A stretch of DNA of 60,979 nucleotides from Thermodesulfovibrionia bacterium (GTDB lineage Bacteria > Nitrospirota > Thermodesulfovibrionia > UBA6902). The number at the start of each line of letters is the position of its first letter. Within the stretch, counting starts at the first letter, position 1. The notes below the pieces were generated by a model. That model worked only from the letters and a program-made list of their open reading frames with translations. It searched no databases and was not told the origin of the DNA. The stretch covers positions 1 to 60,979 of the forward strand of contig JAUSMY010000051.1 of assembly GCA_030646035.1 (NCBI GenBank). Direction: 5' to 3'. Shown piece after piece: positions 28,385 to 37,781 of the stretch. Position numbers and translations under genes: made by a program.

Positions 28385-29143
28385 TTGATCAAATTCATTA
28401 ATGTAAACAAGTGGTTCAAAGACCACCATGTTATAAAGAATGTCAATCTTGAGATATCAAGAGGCGAGGTTGTTGTTATATGCGGGCCCAGCGGTGCCGG
28501 AAAGAGCACCCTTCTCAGAACCATTAATAAGCTTGAGCCTATAAGTAAGGGCGATATAGTTGTTGATGGTTTTCATATGTCTGACCCTGCCACAAATATT
28601 ACTGCCTTAAGGGCTGAGGTTGGCATGGTATTTCAGAGCTTCAATCTTTATCCTCACATGACCGTAATAAAAAATATTATGCTGGCGCCTACAAAGGTCA
28701 GGAAGATCAGTAATAAAGAAGCTGAGGAGAGGGGCATGCAGCTCCTTGAAAAGGTGGGACTGGCCCATAAACGCGACAGTTATCCGGTGCAGCTTTCAGG
28801 CGGGGAGCAGCAGAGAGTTGCCATTGCAAGGAGCCTGGCGATGGAACCCAAGATAATGCTCTTTGATGAACCGACTTCCGCGCTTGACCCGGAGCTGATA
28901 AACGAGGTTCTGGACGTCATGGTCTCGCTTGCTGAAGAGGGCATGACCATGGTTGTTGTAAGCCATGAGATGGCATTTGCGCAGCAGGTTGCCAACAGGG
29001 TTGTCTTCATGGACAATGGCGAGATAGTAGAGATAGGCGTACCGCCTAATATCTTTGTTGATCCGCAGCATGAAAGGACAAAGACCTTTATGAGCAATGT
29101 CCTGCACATGCCGGTCTTTTGTTACAATGAGGAAAAAGAATAG
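28385..29143 (+). CDS. Polar amino-acid-type ABC transporter ATPase (GlnQ-like), orphan
   Basis: 252 residues. Walker [14 protein letters not shown]-loop [16 protein letters not shown], signature [16 protein letters not shown], Walker [16 protein letters not shown] and switch [10 protein letters not shown] place it in the GlnQ/HisP subfamily. The start is a TTG at 28385, with GGAGG 8 nt upstream; no ATG is available at the right place. Permease and binding-protein genes are absent on both sides, the left neighbour being the molybdoenzyme and the right one a tRNA. It may serve a transporter encoded elsewhere. Confidence 0.9.
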   Translation: MIKFINVNKWFKDHHVIKNVNLEISRGEVVVICGPSGAGKSTLLRTINKLEPISKGDIVVDGFHMSDPATNITALRAEVGMVFQSFNLYPHMTVIKNIMLAPTKVRKISNKEAEERGMQLLEKVGLAHKRDSYPVQLSGGEQQRVAIARSLAMEPKIMLFDEPTSALDPELINEVLDVMVSLAEEGMTMVVVSHEMAFAQQVANRVVFMDNGEIVEIGVPPNIFVDPQHERTKTFMSNVLHMPVFCYNEEKE

Positions 29144-29275
29144 CCTGCCTTTATCATAGTTCAAGTATTTCACATCATTCTGCTGCGATTTTCATATGCA
29201 AAACCAGGTAAGTTCGTATGTTGTGTTTAACAGTATATTTGACTTTTCAGAGGCATTAACGTAATTTAAGTATGT

Positions 29276-29330
<55 letters not shown>

Positions 29331-29353
<23 letters not shown>

Positions 29354-30488
29354 ACAAATTCAAGGACTTACGGTTTTCCGTGAGTCCTTTTTTTGTTGAA
29401 AAAGCGGGTTTTTCTAACGGATTTCTAACGGGATCACAAGATTTCTCTAATAACTCAGCCTGTTGCCTGTTGAAATTTTCGTCATGGAACAGGTGTCCGT
29501 AGGTATCCATTGTTATCTGGATCCCGGCATGGCCCATCTGTGACTGAATGTATTTGATGTTCTGGCCTGAGCGTATTCTAATGCTTGCGTTGCTGTGTCT
29601 GAGACTGTGGAATGATACTTGTCTTAAGCCCGCCTTCCTTAAAGCCTGATTGAAATGTCTGCTGACAACATTGTCGTGTTGAGTGAGACCGCCTGCTGCA
29701 CTTGGGAAGACTACATCATGCTCAGAGACAGGACTGGCCAGTTTCCATTTTTTTAATTCACGGATAAGCCCGTCTGTCATGTCTATCTTGCGCGTAGATG
29801 TTTTTGTCTTGGTGGTTTGGAACTGTTTATTCCATAATGATCGCCGCACATAAATCTGTTTTGAGTTCCAGTCGATATCGTCCCATTTAAGGCCCCAAAG
29901 TTCTCCAGCCCTCATTCCGGTAAGGAAACCTGTCAGAAACGCTATCCTGTAGTGATTAGTAGCGTGTGAGAGCAGTATATTGACCTCGTCAGGACTCAAG
30001 ATATCAATCTCCTTTTTTACAACTCTCGGCCTTTCTACATATTCGGCTGGATTATGCCTTAGGTATCCCCAACGGTAGGCATGTTTAAACATCAGCTTGA
30101 GGACGACAATCTCATTACATACGGTTTTAGCCTTTACTGATTTGAGTCTGTTTGCAACGAAGGACTGTAGGCTCACTGTCGTAATCTCTGTTAGACAAAC
30201 AGGTCCGTAAAGTGGTTTCAGGAGCCGGGTGATGATGTCCCTGTAGCCCCTCTGTGTTGATGGCTTTGCTTTGGGCTCAACATAGTTTTTCAGCCACAGA
30301 TCGGCGAACTCGCTGAATGTTGTCTTTGGGATCTCTTTGTAGGTGCCAGCGTCAACTTCTCGCAGCCTGTCATTCAGCTCTCGCTGGGCGTCCTTCTTTG
30401 TGTCGCCACCTCTGAACCATTTACGCTTGCCGCGGATGGGGATTACGGCATAAAAAATCTTACCTTTCTTGTGAATGCTTCCTCTCAA
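29331..30488 (-). CDS. Tyrosine-family site-specific integrase
   Basis: 385 residues. An N-terminal AP2-like arm-binding domain (KGKIFYAVIPIRGKRKWFRG) and a SAM-like core-binding domain precede the catalytic domain. LTGMRAGELWGLKWDDID supplies Arg I; HSLRHSNAS supplies His-x-x-Arg; QSQMGHAGIQITMDTYGHLF supplies the final His and the Tyr nucleophile. The start is TTG at 30488, 8 nt after GGAGG, and overlaps the end of the xre gene's region (3-bp gap). The stop lies inside the tRNA/att core, so the C-terminal tail is antisense to the tRNA terminator and unchanged by excision. Confidence 0.95.
29357..29394 (+). terminator. tRNA-fMet terminator, left copy
   Basis: AAGGACTTACGG-TTTT-CCGTGAGTCCTT stem with one G-T pair, followed by seven T in all. 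A perfect 38-bp duplicate lies at 49421-49458 beyond the right end of the element. Confidence 0.88.
29411..29431. repeat. Arm-type site candidate 1 (TTTCTAACSG tandem)
   Basis: TTTCTAACGGATTTCTAACGG is two tandem copies of TTTCTAACGG. The same 21-bp motif recurs at 32240-32260 and 49152-49172, always in this orientation. This copy lies 58 bp inside attL, within the 3' end of the integrase gene. Confidence 0.75.
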
Positions 30489-30491
30489 TTT

Positions 30492-30728
30492 TCACACCTC
30501 CTTTTTCATTCTCTTTAGCTGCTTACTTCTCTTAGGTTCACCTCCCTTACGTAAATCCTTTTCTACATAGTCCAGTAGAAGTTGCAGGGTTTTGCTTGGT
30601 ATTCGCTCCCCCCTTTCCAAATAATATATGTGATTTCTGGATACCCCCAAGAGGGCTCCAAGTGTTGCTTGAGATAGATGATAATCCTCTCTTATTAGCT
30701 TAATTTCTTTTGGTTTCCAATCTTTCAT
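30492..30728 (-). CDS. Xre-family helix-turn-helix regulator
   Basis: About 78 residues from the ATG at 30728 (an in-frame upstream start at 30758 would add ten). LIREDYHLSQATLGALLGVS followed by RNHIYYLERGERIPS is a Cro/C1-type helix-turn-helix. A TATAAT box at 30735-30740 is placed so that the transcript could begin at or next to the ATG 30728, implying a leaderless message. It is directly followed by the integrase gene and probably controls it; the palindrome at 30796-30822 is the likely operator. Confidence 0.85.
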   Translation of the reverse strand: MKDWKPKEIKLIREDYHLSQATLGALLGVSRNHIYYLERGERIPSKTLQLLLDYVEKDLRKGGEPKRSKQLKRMKKEV

Positions 30729-30786
30729 AGCCATATTATATGTTAACACAGTTAGCAATATAATGCTATTTATTATTATTTAAAGA

Positions 30787-30822
30787 TTGACAAGATTGAG
30801 GTAACATTGTAAATTACCTCAA
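30787..30822 (+). promoter_or_regulatory. Promoter with overlapping 27-bp operator
   Basis: TTGACA (30787-30792), a 17-bp spacer and TAAATT (30810-30815) face the protease gene. A perfect inverted repeat TTGAGGTAA (30796-30804) / TTACCTCAA (30814-30822), with a 9-bp spacer, covers the spacer and -10. A dimeric regulator such as the divergent Xre protein would block this promoter. Confidence 0.65.
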
Positions 30823-30849
30823 TAAATCATTATTGGGGTTATTGCAACT

Positions 30850-31884
30850 ATGGTAAAAAAAGCTAAGCCACCTAAGCAGAAGAACAATAATATTTTAATT
30901 CCAAGGAGAGTCAAATCATTATTGGATGCAATGAATGACGGTAATGAATATGAAAGCATAATATCTTTAGTGCCAGAAAATAACAACCTTGTTCCAGAAA
31001 TACAACGAGCGATTAAAGATATTGAAGATATAAGAGGGAAGCCTCTTCTTTGTTATGTTGCTAATGTTGTTCGTCCTGTGCCTGATACTTCTATTCTTAG
31101 TAGCGATGATCTACCATTCAATGAGATGGTAAACAAAGTTGCCCCAGGCATATCTGATATTGATATTATGGTCGTAACGGCAGGCGGTTCGGGACAACAG
31201 GTTTCTCAATTTGTAAATACGTTAAGGCCAAGATTTGATAATGTTGAATTTATATTGCCATATATGTCTATGAGCGCGGGAACGTTGTGGGTTTTATCTG
31301 GGGATAAGATTTGGATGGATGAAAGGGCATATATTGGTCCTATTGATCCACAAGTAAGAATTCCAGATGGAAGATTTATCCCTGCACAATCATTATTGAT
31401 ACTTCTGAACTTTATAAGAGAAGAAGGTGAAAAACACTTAAAAGAAGGGGTTTCTCCTCCTTGGGATTTGATTCGCTTAGTTGATAATATTGATGCAAGA
31501 CAATTAGGTGATGCAATAACTCAATCTGAATACTCTACAAAACTTGCTACGGAATATTTAGAGAAATATAAATTTAAGACATGGGCTACCCATTCTTCAA
31601 CCGGTGCAGAGGTTACCCCAGAAGACAAACATAATAGAGCCAAAGAAGTAGCCGAATTATTTTGTTCAAATGCTTATTGGAAATCTCATGCACATGGAAT
31701 AACAAGAGATATTGCACAGAACACATTACGTTTACGCATTGATGAGATTGAATCAGTTCCAGGTTTGGAAAGAGCTGTTAGAAGATTATGGGCTTTGCTT
31801 TACTGGACTTTTGATCGGGGCGCAGCTTGCAAACTCATAGTATCTCAGGACTATGTCCTTGTAAGACATGCTACAAATGTGTAA
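30850..31884 (+). CDS. SDH/ClpP-like serine protease (SppA-related)
   Basis: 344 residues. The central region resembles the serine dehydrogenase proteinase branch of the ClpP/crotonase-like fold: VVTAGGSGQQVSQFVNTL, then PYMSMSAGTLWVLSGDKIWM with the candidate nucleophile Ser in SAGT, then ERAYIGPIDPQVRIP. No signal peptide or membrane helix is present, so it should act in the cytoplasm. The gene is AT-rich. A 69-residue gene follows 20 bp later, suggesting a two-gene unit. Its role on the element is unknown; protease effectors occur in several defence systems. Confidence 0.75.
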   Translation: MVKKAKPPKQKNNNILIPRRVKSLLDAMNDGNEYESIISLVPENNNLVPEIQRAIKDIEDIRGKPLLCYVANVVRPVPDTSILSSDDLPFNEMVNKVAPGISDIDIMVVTAGGSGQQVSQFVNTLRPRFDNVEFILPYMSMSAGTLWVLSGDKIWMDERAYIGPIDPQVRIPDGRFIPAQSLLILLNFIREEGEKHLKEGVSPPWDLIRLVDNIDARQLGDAITQSEYSTKLATEYLEKYKFKTWATHSSTGAEVTPEDKHNRAKEVAELFCSNAYWKSHAHGITRDIAQNTLRLRIDEIESVPGLERAVRRLWALLYWTFDRGAACKLIVSQDYVLVRHATNV

Positions 31885-31904
31885 GATAAAAATAGGAGAT
31901 GTTC

Positions 31905-32114
31905 ATGAATAATGACTCAATGAAAAAGTTAGGATGGTCTCAAGAGTTAATTGATTCTGTTAACAAGATTAAGACTATCGTAGATAAGGGTGCTGTGAAT
32001 GATAAAATTATTACTGAAAGTGATTTTTTTAAAATTATTAGCACAGTAAGCACCTCTATCAATACAAGTTTATCTTTCCCAGCTGGCAATTCTCAGGTCG
32101 GACTTAAATCATAG
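31905..32114 (+). CDS. Small hypothetical protein downstream of the protease
   Basis: 69 residues from the ATG at 31905, preceded by AGGAG with 7-nt spacing; an earlier ATG at 31899 is too close to that site. Sequence MNNDSMKKLGWSQELIDSV suggests a helical protein; no known family. Likely co-transcribed with the protease and possibly its partner or substrate. Confidence 0.6.
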   Translation: MNNDSMKKLGWSQELIDSVNKIKTIVDKGAVNDKIITESDFFKIISTVSTSINTSLSFPAGNSQVGLKS

Positions 32115-32239
32115 AGGCGAAACTCTTCCCACCTCAAAAACACAGTTATCAAAGAACAGTAAAACTTACCTAATGACCTTCGGGTATTAAACCTTAAGGT
32201 CGCTAAAATAACACAAGTAAATCAATATGTTACACAGGT

Positions 32240-32260
32240 CTTCTAACCGATTTCTAACGG
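32240..32260. repeat. Arm-type site candidate 2
   Basis: CTTCTAACCGATTTCTAACGG, matching the copies at 29411-29431 and 49152-49172 with one or two differences. It overlaps the stop and last codons of the AlpA-like gene. Confidence 0.7.
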
Positions 32261-32533
32261 TTTTCCATTGTTTTTCATCCACTGCATGACAGCATTCTTA
32301 GAAAACCGCAAGGATCGGCCGGCCTTCATATAGGGGAATACTCCCAGGCCATGCTTGGAATTATTTACCCACTGATAGATTTGATCTTTCTTTTTGCCGA
32401 TGAGTTTGGAGACTTCTTCAACAGACAATATTTCATCTTCCTGTTGTTGCGGTGTATGCAAAAATGGTTTTAACATCTCAAACAGTGCCGATGCTATTGC
32501 CGCTAAGTCCTCTTGTTCAAGTTCAGTCTTCAT
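32243..32533 (-). CDS. AlpA/excisionase-like DNA-binding protein
   Basis: 96 residues. The C-terminal half is a MerR-like winged helix: LSVEEVSKLIGKKKDQIYQW, then VFPYMKAGRSLRFSKNAVMQ with the wing. This is the helix-turn-helix type 17 family that includes recombination directionality factors. Position near the integrase and an arm-site repeat at its 3' end support an excisionase role. Confidence 0.75.
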   Translation of the reverse strand: MKTELEQEDLAAIASALFEMLKPFLHTPQQQEDEILSVEEVSKLIGKKKDQIYQWVNNSKHGLGVFPYMKAGRSLRFSKNAVMQWMKNNGKPLEIG

Positions 32534-32701
32534 ATGTTATCTCAACCTTGCCCCTGACCCCACCGGGGTACGCCACCGTATCATGCCGCCGTCTGTATGA
32601 TGTGGATGGGGGATGTAATCAACCCGCCCGCGCCCGCGAACCTTAAAACTTAGGAAACCGAAGTTTAAATTTTTTTTGGATATTTTCCGCCATTAAGCCA
32701 A

Positions 32702-33031
32702 TCATATTGATATCACCTGTTTTGTTGCTGGAACCCCTTCTCTCGCCACGATTTCAGGCAATAAAGCACATTTTTTTTGCCGTCTACCTAACCGTAGTTC
32801 CCATAAAGGACAACTGACGGCTGAACACATCTTTACTTCATGCTTTTGGCCGAGACAACATACGAGGCAGAAAGTCCGAATCTTCTTGAGTGTTGATCGG
32901 CTGCCTCTACCGAAGCGCAGATTATGCAGAGGACATGCCGCATCGTCACATTCTTTGACCTGTCCCGGCTCAAATCCTTGACAGTCCAAGCAGCGAAGTC
33001 TTATTTGCTTTAAAGGTGTGCGCGGTTTCAT
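32702..33031 (-). CDS. Cys-rich protein with two tandem zinc-binding modules
   Basis: 109 residues. Two homologous modules of about 33 residues follow each other: CLDCQGFEPGQVKECDDAAC + PLHNLRFGR and CLVCCLGQKHEVKMCSAVSC + PLWELRLGR. Each has C-x2-C, then C-x4-C and a conserved PL-x2-LR-x-GR, fitting a zinc knuckle. The basic N-terminus suggests nucleic-acid contact. No function known to me; similar proteins occur in prophage-like regions. Confidence 0.7.
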   Translation of the reverse strand: MKPRTPLKQIRLRCLDCQGFEPGQVKECDDAACPLHNLRFGRGSRSTLKKIRTFCLVCCLGQKHEVKMCSAVSCPLWELRLGRRQKKCALLPEIVAREGVPATKQVISI

Positions 33032-33125
33032 GAGCGGATACCTTCGTGTGCTTTAAAAAGACTTGTTACAAAATCATACAGGGGGTGGCGATATATAGAA
33101 TACTCTTCAAAAAGTGAAATGGTTT

Positions 33126-33635
33126 TCATCGTGAAACACTCTCTACAGCTTCAATTTGTGAAATAACTTTACTATCAGAGGCCTTATTATTTCCTTTTTT
33201 GAAGCTATGCGTTTCATTTTTTGAAGTAGCTTTTACCTTCTGTCTTGGGTTAAAGCACCTCCATTCTGTTTGTTCAAAATCTTTATTGCCGTATTTCTCC
33301 CATCGCCGTGAAAGCTTAAAAAGGTTATAGCTTTTTCCATCAGAGCGAAGGCCTCCCTTATCTACGGGATCAATAAAGCCTTTTCTGACAAGCTCCTGGA
33401 TAACTTTGCTGAAGGTTGAAGCAGAAAAGCCGTATCTCTCGCCTTCGGAATACGAAAAGGTAAATTCTAAAAGGTATCGTTGAGGGTCATGATAAATTCC
33501 CTTGTACTTTCCAATGAAGTAAGGCAAAGCTTTAGATGCCGCATAGGCTACGTCTCTATATGCTTTGCTGTTCAGCATATCCCAGGCCAAAGGAACAAAA
33601 GGTGGTAATTTATTACTCGATTTTGTCCAACCCAC
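33126..33635 (-). CDS. Winged-helix domain protein (hypothetical)
   Basis: 169 residues. The segment YGFSASTFSKVIQELVRKGF + IDPVDKGGLRSDGKSYNLFK reads as a winged helix-turn-helix with a wing, as in replication or transcription regulators of mobile elements. A basic tail follows. No catalytic motif is seen. It lies between the Cys-rich and HTH genes on the same strand, with gaps of 94 and 178 bp. Confidence 0.6.
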   Translation of the reverse strand: MGWTKSSNKLPPFVPLAWDMLNSKAYRDVAYAASKALPYFIGKYKGIYHDPQRYLLEFTFSYSEGERYGFSASTFSKVIQELVRKGFIDPVDKGGLRSDGKSYNLFKLSRRWEKYGNKDFEQTEWRCFNPRQKVKATSKNETHSFKKGNNKASDSKVISQIEAVESVSR

Positions 33636-33813
33636 TGAAATTCTCCTTTGTTCCGTCTCGTTGAAAATATCTGACCTTTCAAGGTGTTTATTGAAAATGC
33701 AAATCTTGATGTATCGACTATTACACCGGCGTTATATTTAGCAAGTTTTATAGCATTTCATCCGATTTGTAATGAGTCACAATAACTCTAAATTGTTACT
33801 TATGTGAGCAAAA

Positions 33814-34308
33814 TTATTTTGCTATCGCCTCATATAAATATCTTATTGCCAGTTTTTTATCTTCATCAGTTAGTGTTTGCTTTTGAAGAAGTTCTATTGC
33901 AAGGGATATAAAATTATCATTTAATCTTTTTCGCATATTCCATTCTCTTGAAAATAATACATCCATATTATTTTCTATATCCCTTCTTATTTTCAGTATA
34001 GATGGGTGCCTACTCTGCCTCTGCTTCCAGAGAACGTAGTATCTATTGAACTCATTGAAATGTTCAATCAATAACTTCTTAAAATCTTCCTCCGTGTTCC
34101 ACTTTCTTAATAGTCCATAAGAAATACCAATTTCTTCAGATATCTTTTTCTGAGAAATGCCTCTCAACATATGTAAAGATGCCTTGTATTTATTAAGAGA
34201 AAATCCTATTGGATCTCCTTTGGGCGTATTTTTCCTTTGAGGCTCTTTATAGATACTTACCTTATCATCAATAAAATATTTTAAAGCTTTTTTGTAATCG
34301 GCTGCCAT
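33814..34308 (-). CDS. Putative HTH protein
   Basis: 164 residues, basic and helical. LRGISQKKISEEIGISYGLL + RKWNTEEDFKK resembles a transposase/resolvase-type helix-turn-helix. No other domain is recognised. It is divergent from the restriction gene and has a 24-bp inverted repeat just upstream of its start, suggesting autoregulation. Confidence 0.6.
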   Translation of the reverse strand: MAADYKKALKYFIDDKVSIYKEPQRKNTPKGDPIGFSLNKYKASLHMLRGISQKKISEEIGISYGLLRKWNTEEDFKKLLIEHFNEFNRYYVLWKQRQSRHPSILKIRRDIENNMDVLFSREWNMRKRLNDNFISLAIELLQKQTLTDEDKKLAIRYLYEAIAK

Positions 34309-34312
34309 GATA

Positions 34313-34336
34313 GTAACAATATCATGATTATGTTAC
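34313..34336. promoter_or_regulatory. Inverted repeat upstream of the HTH gene
   Basis: GTAACA-ATATCATGATTA-TGTTAC is a nearly symmetrical 24-bp site immediately before the ATG at 34308. The 386-bp gap to the restriction gene (34309-34694) otherwise holds AT-rich DNA and a small hairpin TACGGAAAAACCGTA near 34676; no gene is seen. Confidence 0.5.
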
Positions 34337-34694
34337 TTTTGTCAAATCATAAATTTTCCTATTAATAGATACAGGCAGGCGAAAAACTTCGTAAAATTTA
34401 TATTGCACCATTATCAATTAACGAAGTGAAAGAAAAACAACAAATCTTAGATACACTGATATGTTCAAGCAAATTATCACATACAGAGTATTTGTAATCC
34501 ATAAATCAGTAGATATGTTAGAGACTATATTTTGACTGCCTGTAACGAACATGCTTCTGTAATATTTTCCTTGCTGTTTATCAGCTATTAGATTAAAATT
34601 ATGCGTTGGATTTTAAGGAGAAATCCAAGAATTAATTTTGAAGCTTGCCCCTGATCCTGGTTATTTCAATATTTATACGGAAAAACCGTAATCT

Positions 34695-37600
34695 ATGCAT
34701 ATGAATAATAAATTTTTCGAGAAACCAATCCTAAACTCTCCGTATGAATATCCCAAGCGTCACTGGGAACTTGATGTAGACGGCCAACCAACGCAAGAAA
34801 TCATCGAGACTCGTCGCCGGGCAGAGTTCATTACACCGATACCAAAACCCAGAAAGCGCAAAGACAAAGCAAAACAAGAACAGATGGTTTTTGACGAGGG
34901 TAAAGGGCTTTCAACAAAAGACCAGCAATATGACCCCACGTCGATCATTAATCAGCTGCGCCAACACATAGATCAATGGCGTGCATTGCCCAATCCTAAC
35001 CACTGGCAGGTGACACCCGAAACAGCACGTCTATTGCAGCACTGGCGTCATCACTTGTTCAGCGGAATCCGGCCATTCTTTTGTCAGATTGAAGCTGTTG
35101 AAACTGCTATCTGGTTGACCGAGGTGGCTCCAAATGATAAGGCGGGAAAAGGTATCCTGGACCATCTTGCCAACGCCAACAACGATGCCAATCCTGACCT
35201 TATGAGACTGGCTCTGAAATTGGCAACCGGCGCAGGAAAAACCACCGTAATGGCCATGCTGATTGCCTGGCAGACTATTAATGCTGTCCGCCGTCCCAAT
35301 AGCAAGAAGTTCACGAGGGGATTTCTGGTTGTCACTCCCGGATTGACCATTCGCGACCGGCTGCGTGTGCTCCAGCCGAATGATCCGGACAGCTATTATC
35401 AGAGCCGCGAACTTGTGCCCGGCGATATGCTTGCCGACCTTGATCGCTCAAAGATCGTTATCACTAACTACCATGCTTTCAAACTGCGTGAACGTTTGGA
35501 GTTATCGAAAGGCGGGCGCTCTCTGCTCCAGGGAAGAGGTGAAGACTTGCACACTCTGGAAACTGAAGGGCAGATGCTCCAACGGGTAATGCCGGAACTG
35601 ATGGGAATGAAGAGCATCATGGCACTTAACGATGAAGCGCATCACTGTTACCGTGAAAAGCCCACCCATGATGACGAGGATGAAGAACTGAAAGGCGACG
35701 ACAGGAAGGAAGCTGAGAAGAACAATGAGGCTGCACGTCTCTGGATAACCGGCCTTGAAATTGTAAAACGTAAGCTCGGCATCAATCATGTCATAGACCT
35801 GTCGGCAACACCTTTCTTCCTTAGTGGCTCAGGTTATGCCGAAGGGACATTATTCCCCTGGACGATGAGCGACTTCTCTCTGATGGATGCCATTGAATGC
35901 GGAATCGTTAAGCTGCCTCGCGTGCCGATAGCAGATAATATTCCAGGCAATGAAATGCCGATGTTTCGCAATCTATGGGAACACATCCGCACTAAAATGC
36001 CGAAAAAGGGACGGGGCAAGGCCGATACACTGAACCCGCTTGACCTGCCGCCACAATTACAGACTGCACTGGAAGCACTCTATGGGCATTATGAAAAAAC
36101 CTACAACCTTTGGCAGCAGAGTGGAATTAAGGTGCCGCCATGTTTCATTATTGTCTGCAATAACACCTCTACATCCAAGCTGGTGTACGATTATATATCA
36201 GGATTTCAACGGCAGAACAAGGACGGCACAAGCCAGCTCGAATTTGGCCGTCTGCCGTTGTTCCGCAATACTGATGAACACGGTAATCCGCTTGCTCGTC
36301 CAAACACACTGCTCATTGACAGCGAGCAACTTGAATCCGGCGAAGCGCTCGACGATAGCTTCCGCAGTATGGCTGCTGATGAGATTGAACGCTTTCGCCG
36401 TGAGATCGTAGAACGCGGAGGGAAGCTCGCTGATGAAATGCAACAAGGCAAACAACTCGATGACGTGACTCTTCTCCGCGAGGTTATGAACACAGTAGGC
36501 AAACCCGGCCAGTTAGGCGGAGCGATCCGTTGTGTTGTCTCTGTCTCTATGCTCACCGAAGGTTGGGATGCCAACACCGTAACCCATGTTCTCGGCGTGC
36601 GTGCCTTTGGCACTCAGCTTCTATGCGAGCAGGTCATTGGGCGTGCTCTGCGCCGCCAGTCCTACGATCTTAATGAGGATGGATTGTTCAATGTCGAATA
36701 TGCTGATGTGCTCGGTATTCCTTTCGACTTCACAGCAAAGCCGGTGATAGGGCCGCCACAGCCTCCTCGGGAAACTATACAGGTCAAAGCTGTTCGCCCT
36801 GATCGTGATTCGCTGGAAATCCGCTTCCCCCGTGTTGCCGGATATCGTGTTGAGCTTCCTGAGGAACGGCTGAGCGCAAAGTTCAATGATGACTCTGTGA
36901 TGGAGTTGACCCCTGAGCTGGTTGGTGCAACGGAAACCAGAAACTCCGGGATCATTGGCGCATCAATTGATCTTAACCTCATTCATACCGGAGATATAAG
37001 GCCTTCACAAGTTGTTTATGAATTAACTTCACACCTTGTTTTGACAAGATGGCGCGATGCTAACGGAGAACCGCAGCTTCATTTATTCGGACAGTTAAAG
37101 CGCATTGCCCGGCAATGGCTTGATAACTACCTTATTTGCACGGGGAAAACATATCCGGCTCAGCTTAAATACAAGATGCTTGCTGACATGGCGTGCGAGC
37201 GTATCATGGCGGGGATTAACCGTGAGCATATTGGCAGTAACCCCATTAAGGCCGTTCTCGATCCATACAACCCCGTTGGTTCCACCCGCCATGTAAATTT
37301 TAATACATCAAAAATAGATCGCTGGGAGACTGACTCCCGTCGCTGTCACATCAACTGGATTATTCTTGACAGTGATTGGGAGGCCGAGTTCTGCCGCGTG
37401 GCGGAGGCACATCCGAAGGTAAAGTGTTACGTCAAGAACCACAACCTCGGGCTGGAAGTGCCATACCGCTATGGCTCCGAGACGCGCAGATATATCCCTG
37501 ACTTCATCGTGCAGGTGAATGACGGTCACGGTGAAGACGACCTGCTGCATCTTATCGTCGAGATCAAGGGTTATCGGCGTGAGGATGCCAAAGAGAAGAA

Positions 37601-37781
37601 GGCTACCATGGAAGTTTATTGGGTACCGGGAGTAAACAACCTCGGCAGTTATGGCCGCTGGGCCTTTGCCGAGTTTACCGAGGTCTATCAGATAGAGGCT
37701 GATTTCAAGGCAAAGGTTGAAAGCGAGTTTGACCGAATGATCTCTGGGGTCGCCAACACGCCAGCCGGGGCAGATGTATGA
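34695..37781 (+). CDS. Type III-like restriction subunit: SF2 helicase with C-terminal PD-(D/E)xK nuclease
   Basis: 1028 residues, BPTD_3080-like restriction family as far as I can judge. Helicase motifs: Walker A KLATGAGKTTVMAM (~176), NDEAHHCYREK (~311), DLSATPFFLSGSG (~370), motif V/VI SMLTEGWDANTVTHVLGVRA and CEQVIGRALRRQ (~648). The nuclease near the end has RRYIPDFIVQV and LLHLIVEIKGYR (about 930-958), the D..ExK pattern. It cuts DNA in an ATP-dependent manner with the methyltransferase encoded downstream. Its stop overlaps (ATGA) a 54-residue ORF. Moderate GC, higher than the flanking island genes. Confidence 0.9.
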   Translation: MHMNNKFFEKPILNSPYEYPKRHWELDVDGQPTQEIIETRRRAEFITPIPKPRKRKDKAKQEQMVFDEGKGLSTKDQQYDPTSIINQLRQHIDQWRALPNPNHWQVTPETARLLQHWRHHLFSGIRPFFCQIEAVETAIWLTEVAPNDKAGKGILDHLANANNDANPDLMRLALKLATGAGKTTVMAMLIAWQTINAVRRPNSKKFTRGFLVVTPGLTIRDRLRVLQPNDPDSYYQSRELVPGDMLADLDRSKIVITNYHAFKLRERLELSKGGRSLLQGRGEDLHTLETEGQMLQRVMPELMGMKSIMALNDEAHHCYREKPTHDDEDEELKGDDRKEAEKNNEAARLWITGLEIVKRKLGINHVIDLSATPFFLSGSGYAEGTLFPWTMSDFSLMDAIECGIVKLPRVPIADNIPGNEMPMFRNLWEHIRTKMPKKGRGKADTLNPLDLPPQLQTALEALYGHYEKTYNLWQQSGIKVPPCFIIVCNNTSTSKLVYDYISGFQRQNKDGTSQLEFGRLPLFRNTDEHGNPLARPNTLLIDSEQLESGEALDDSFRSMAADEIERFRREIVERGGKLADEMQQGKQLDDVTLLREVMNTVGKPGQLGGAIRCVVSVSMLTEGWDANTVTHVLGVRAFGTQLLCEQVIGRALRRQSYDLNEDGLFNVEYADVLGIPFDFTAKPVIGPPQPPRETIQVKAVRPDRDSLEIRFPRVAGYRVELPEERLSAKFNDDSVMELTPELVGATETRNSGIIGASIDLNLIHTGDIRPSQVVYELTSHLVLTRWRDANGEPQLHLFGQLKRIARQWLDNYLICTGKTYPAQLKYKMLADMACERIMAGINREHIGSNPIKAVLDPYNPVGSTRHVNFNTSKIDRWETDSRRCHINWIILDSDWEAEFCRVAEAHPKVKCYVKNHNLGLEVPYRYGSETRRYIPDFIVQVNDGHGEDDLLHLIVEIKGYRREDAKEKKATMEVYWVPGVNNLGSYGRWAFAEFTEVYQIEADFKAKVESEFDRMISGVANTPAGADV

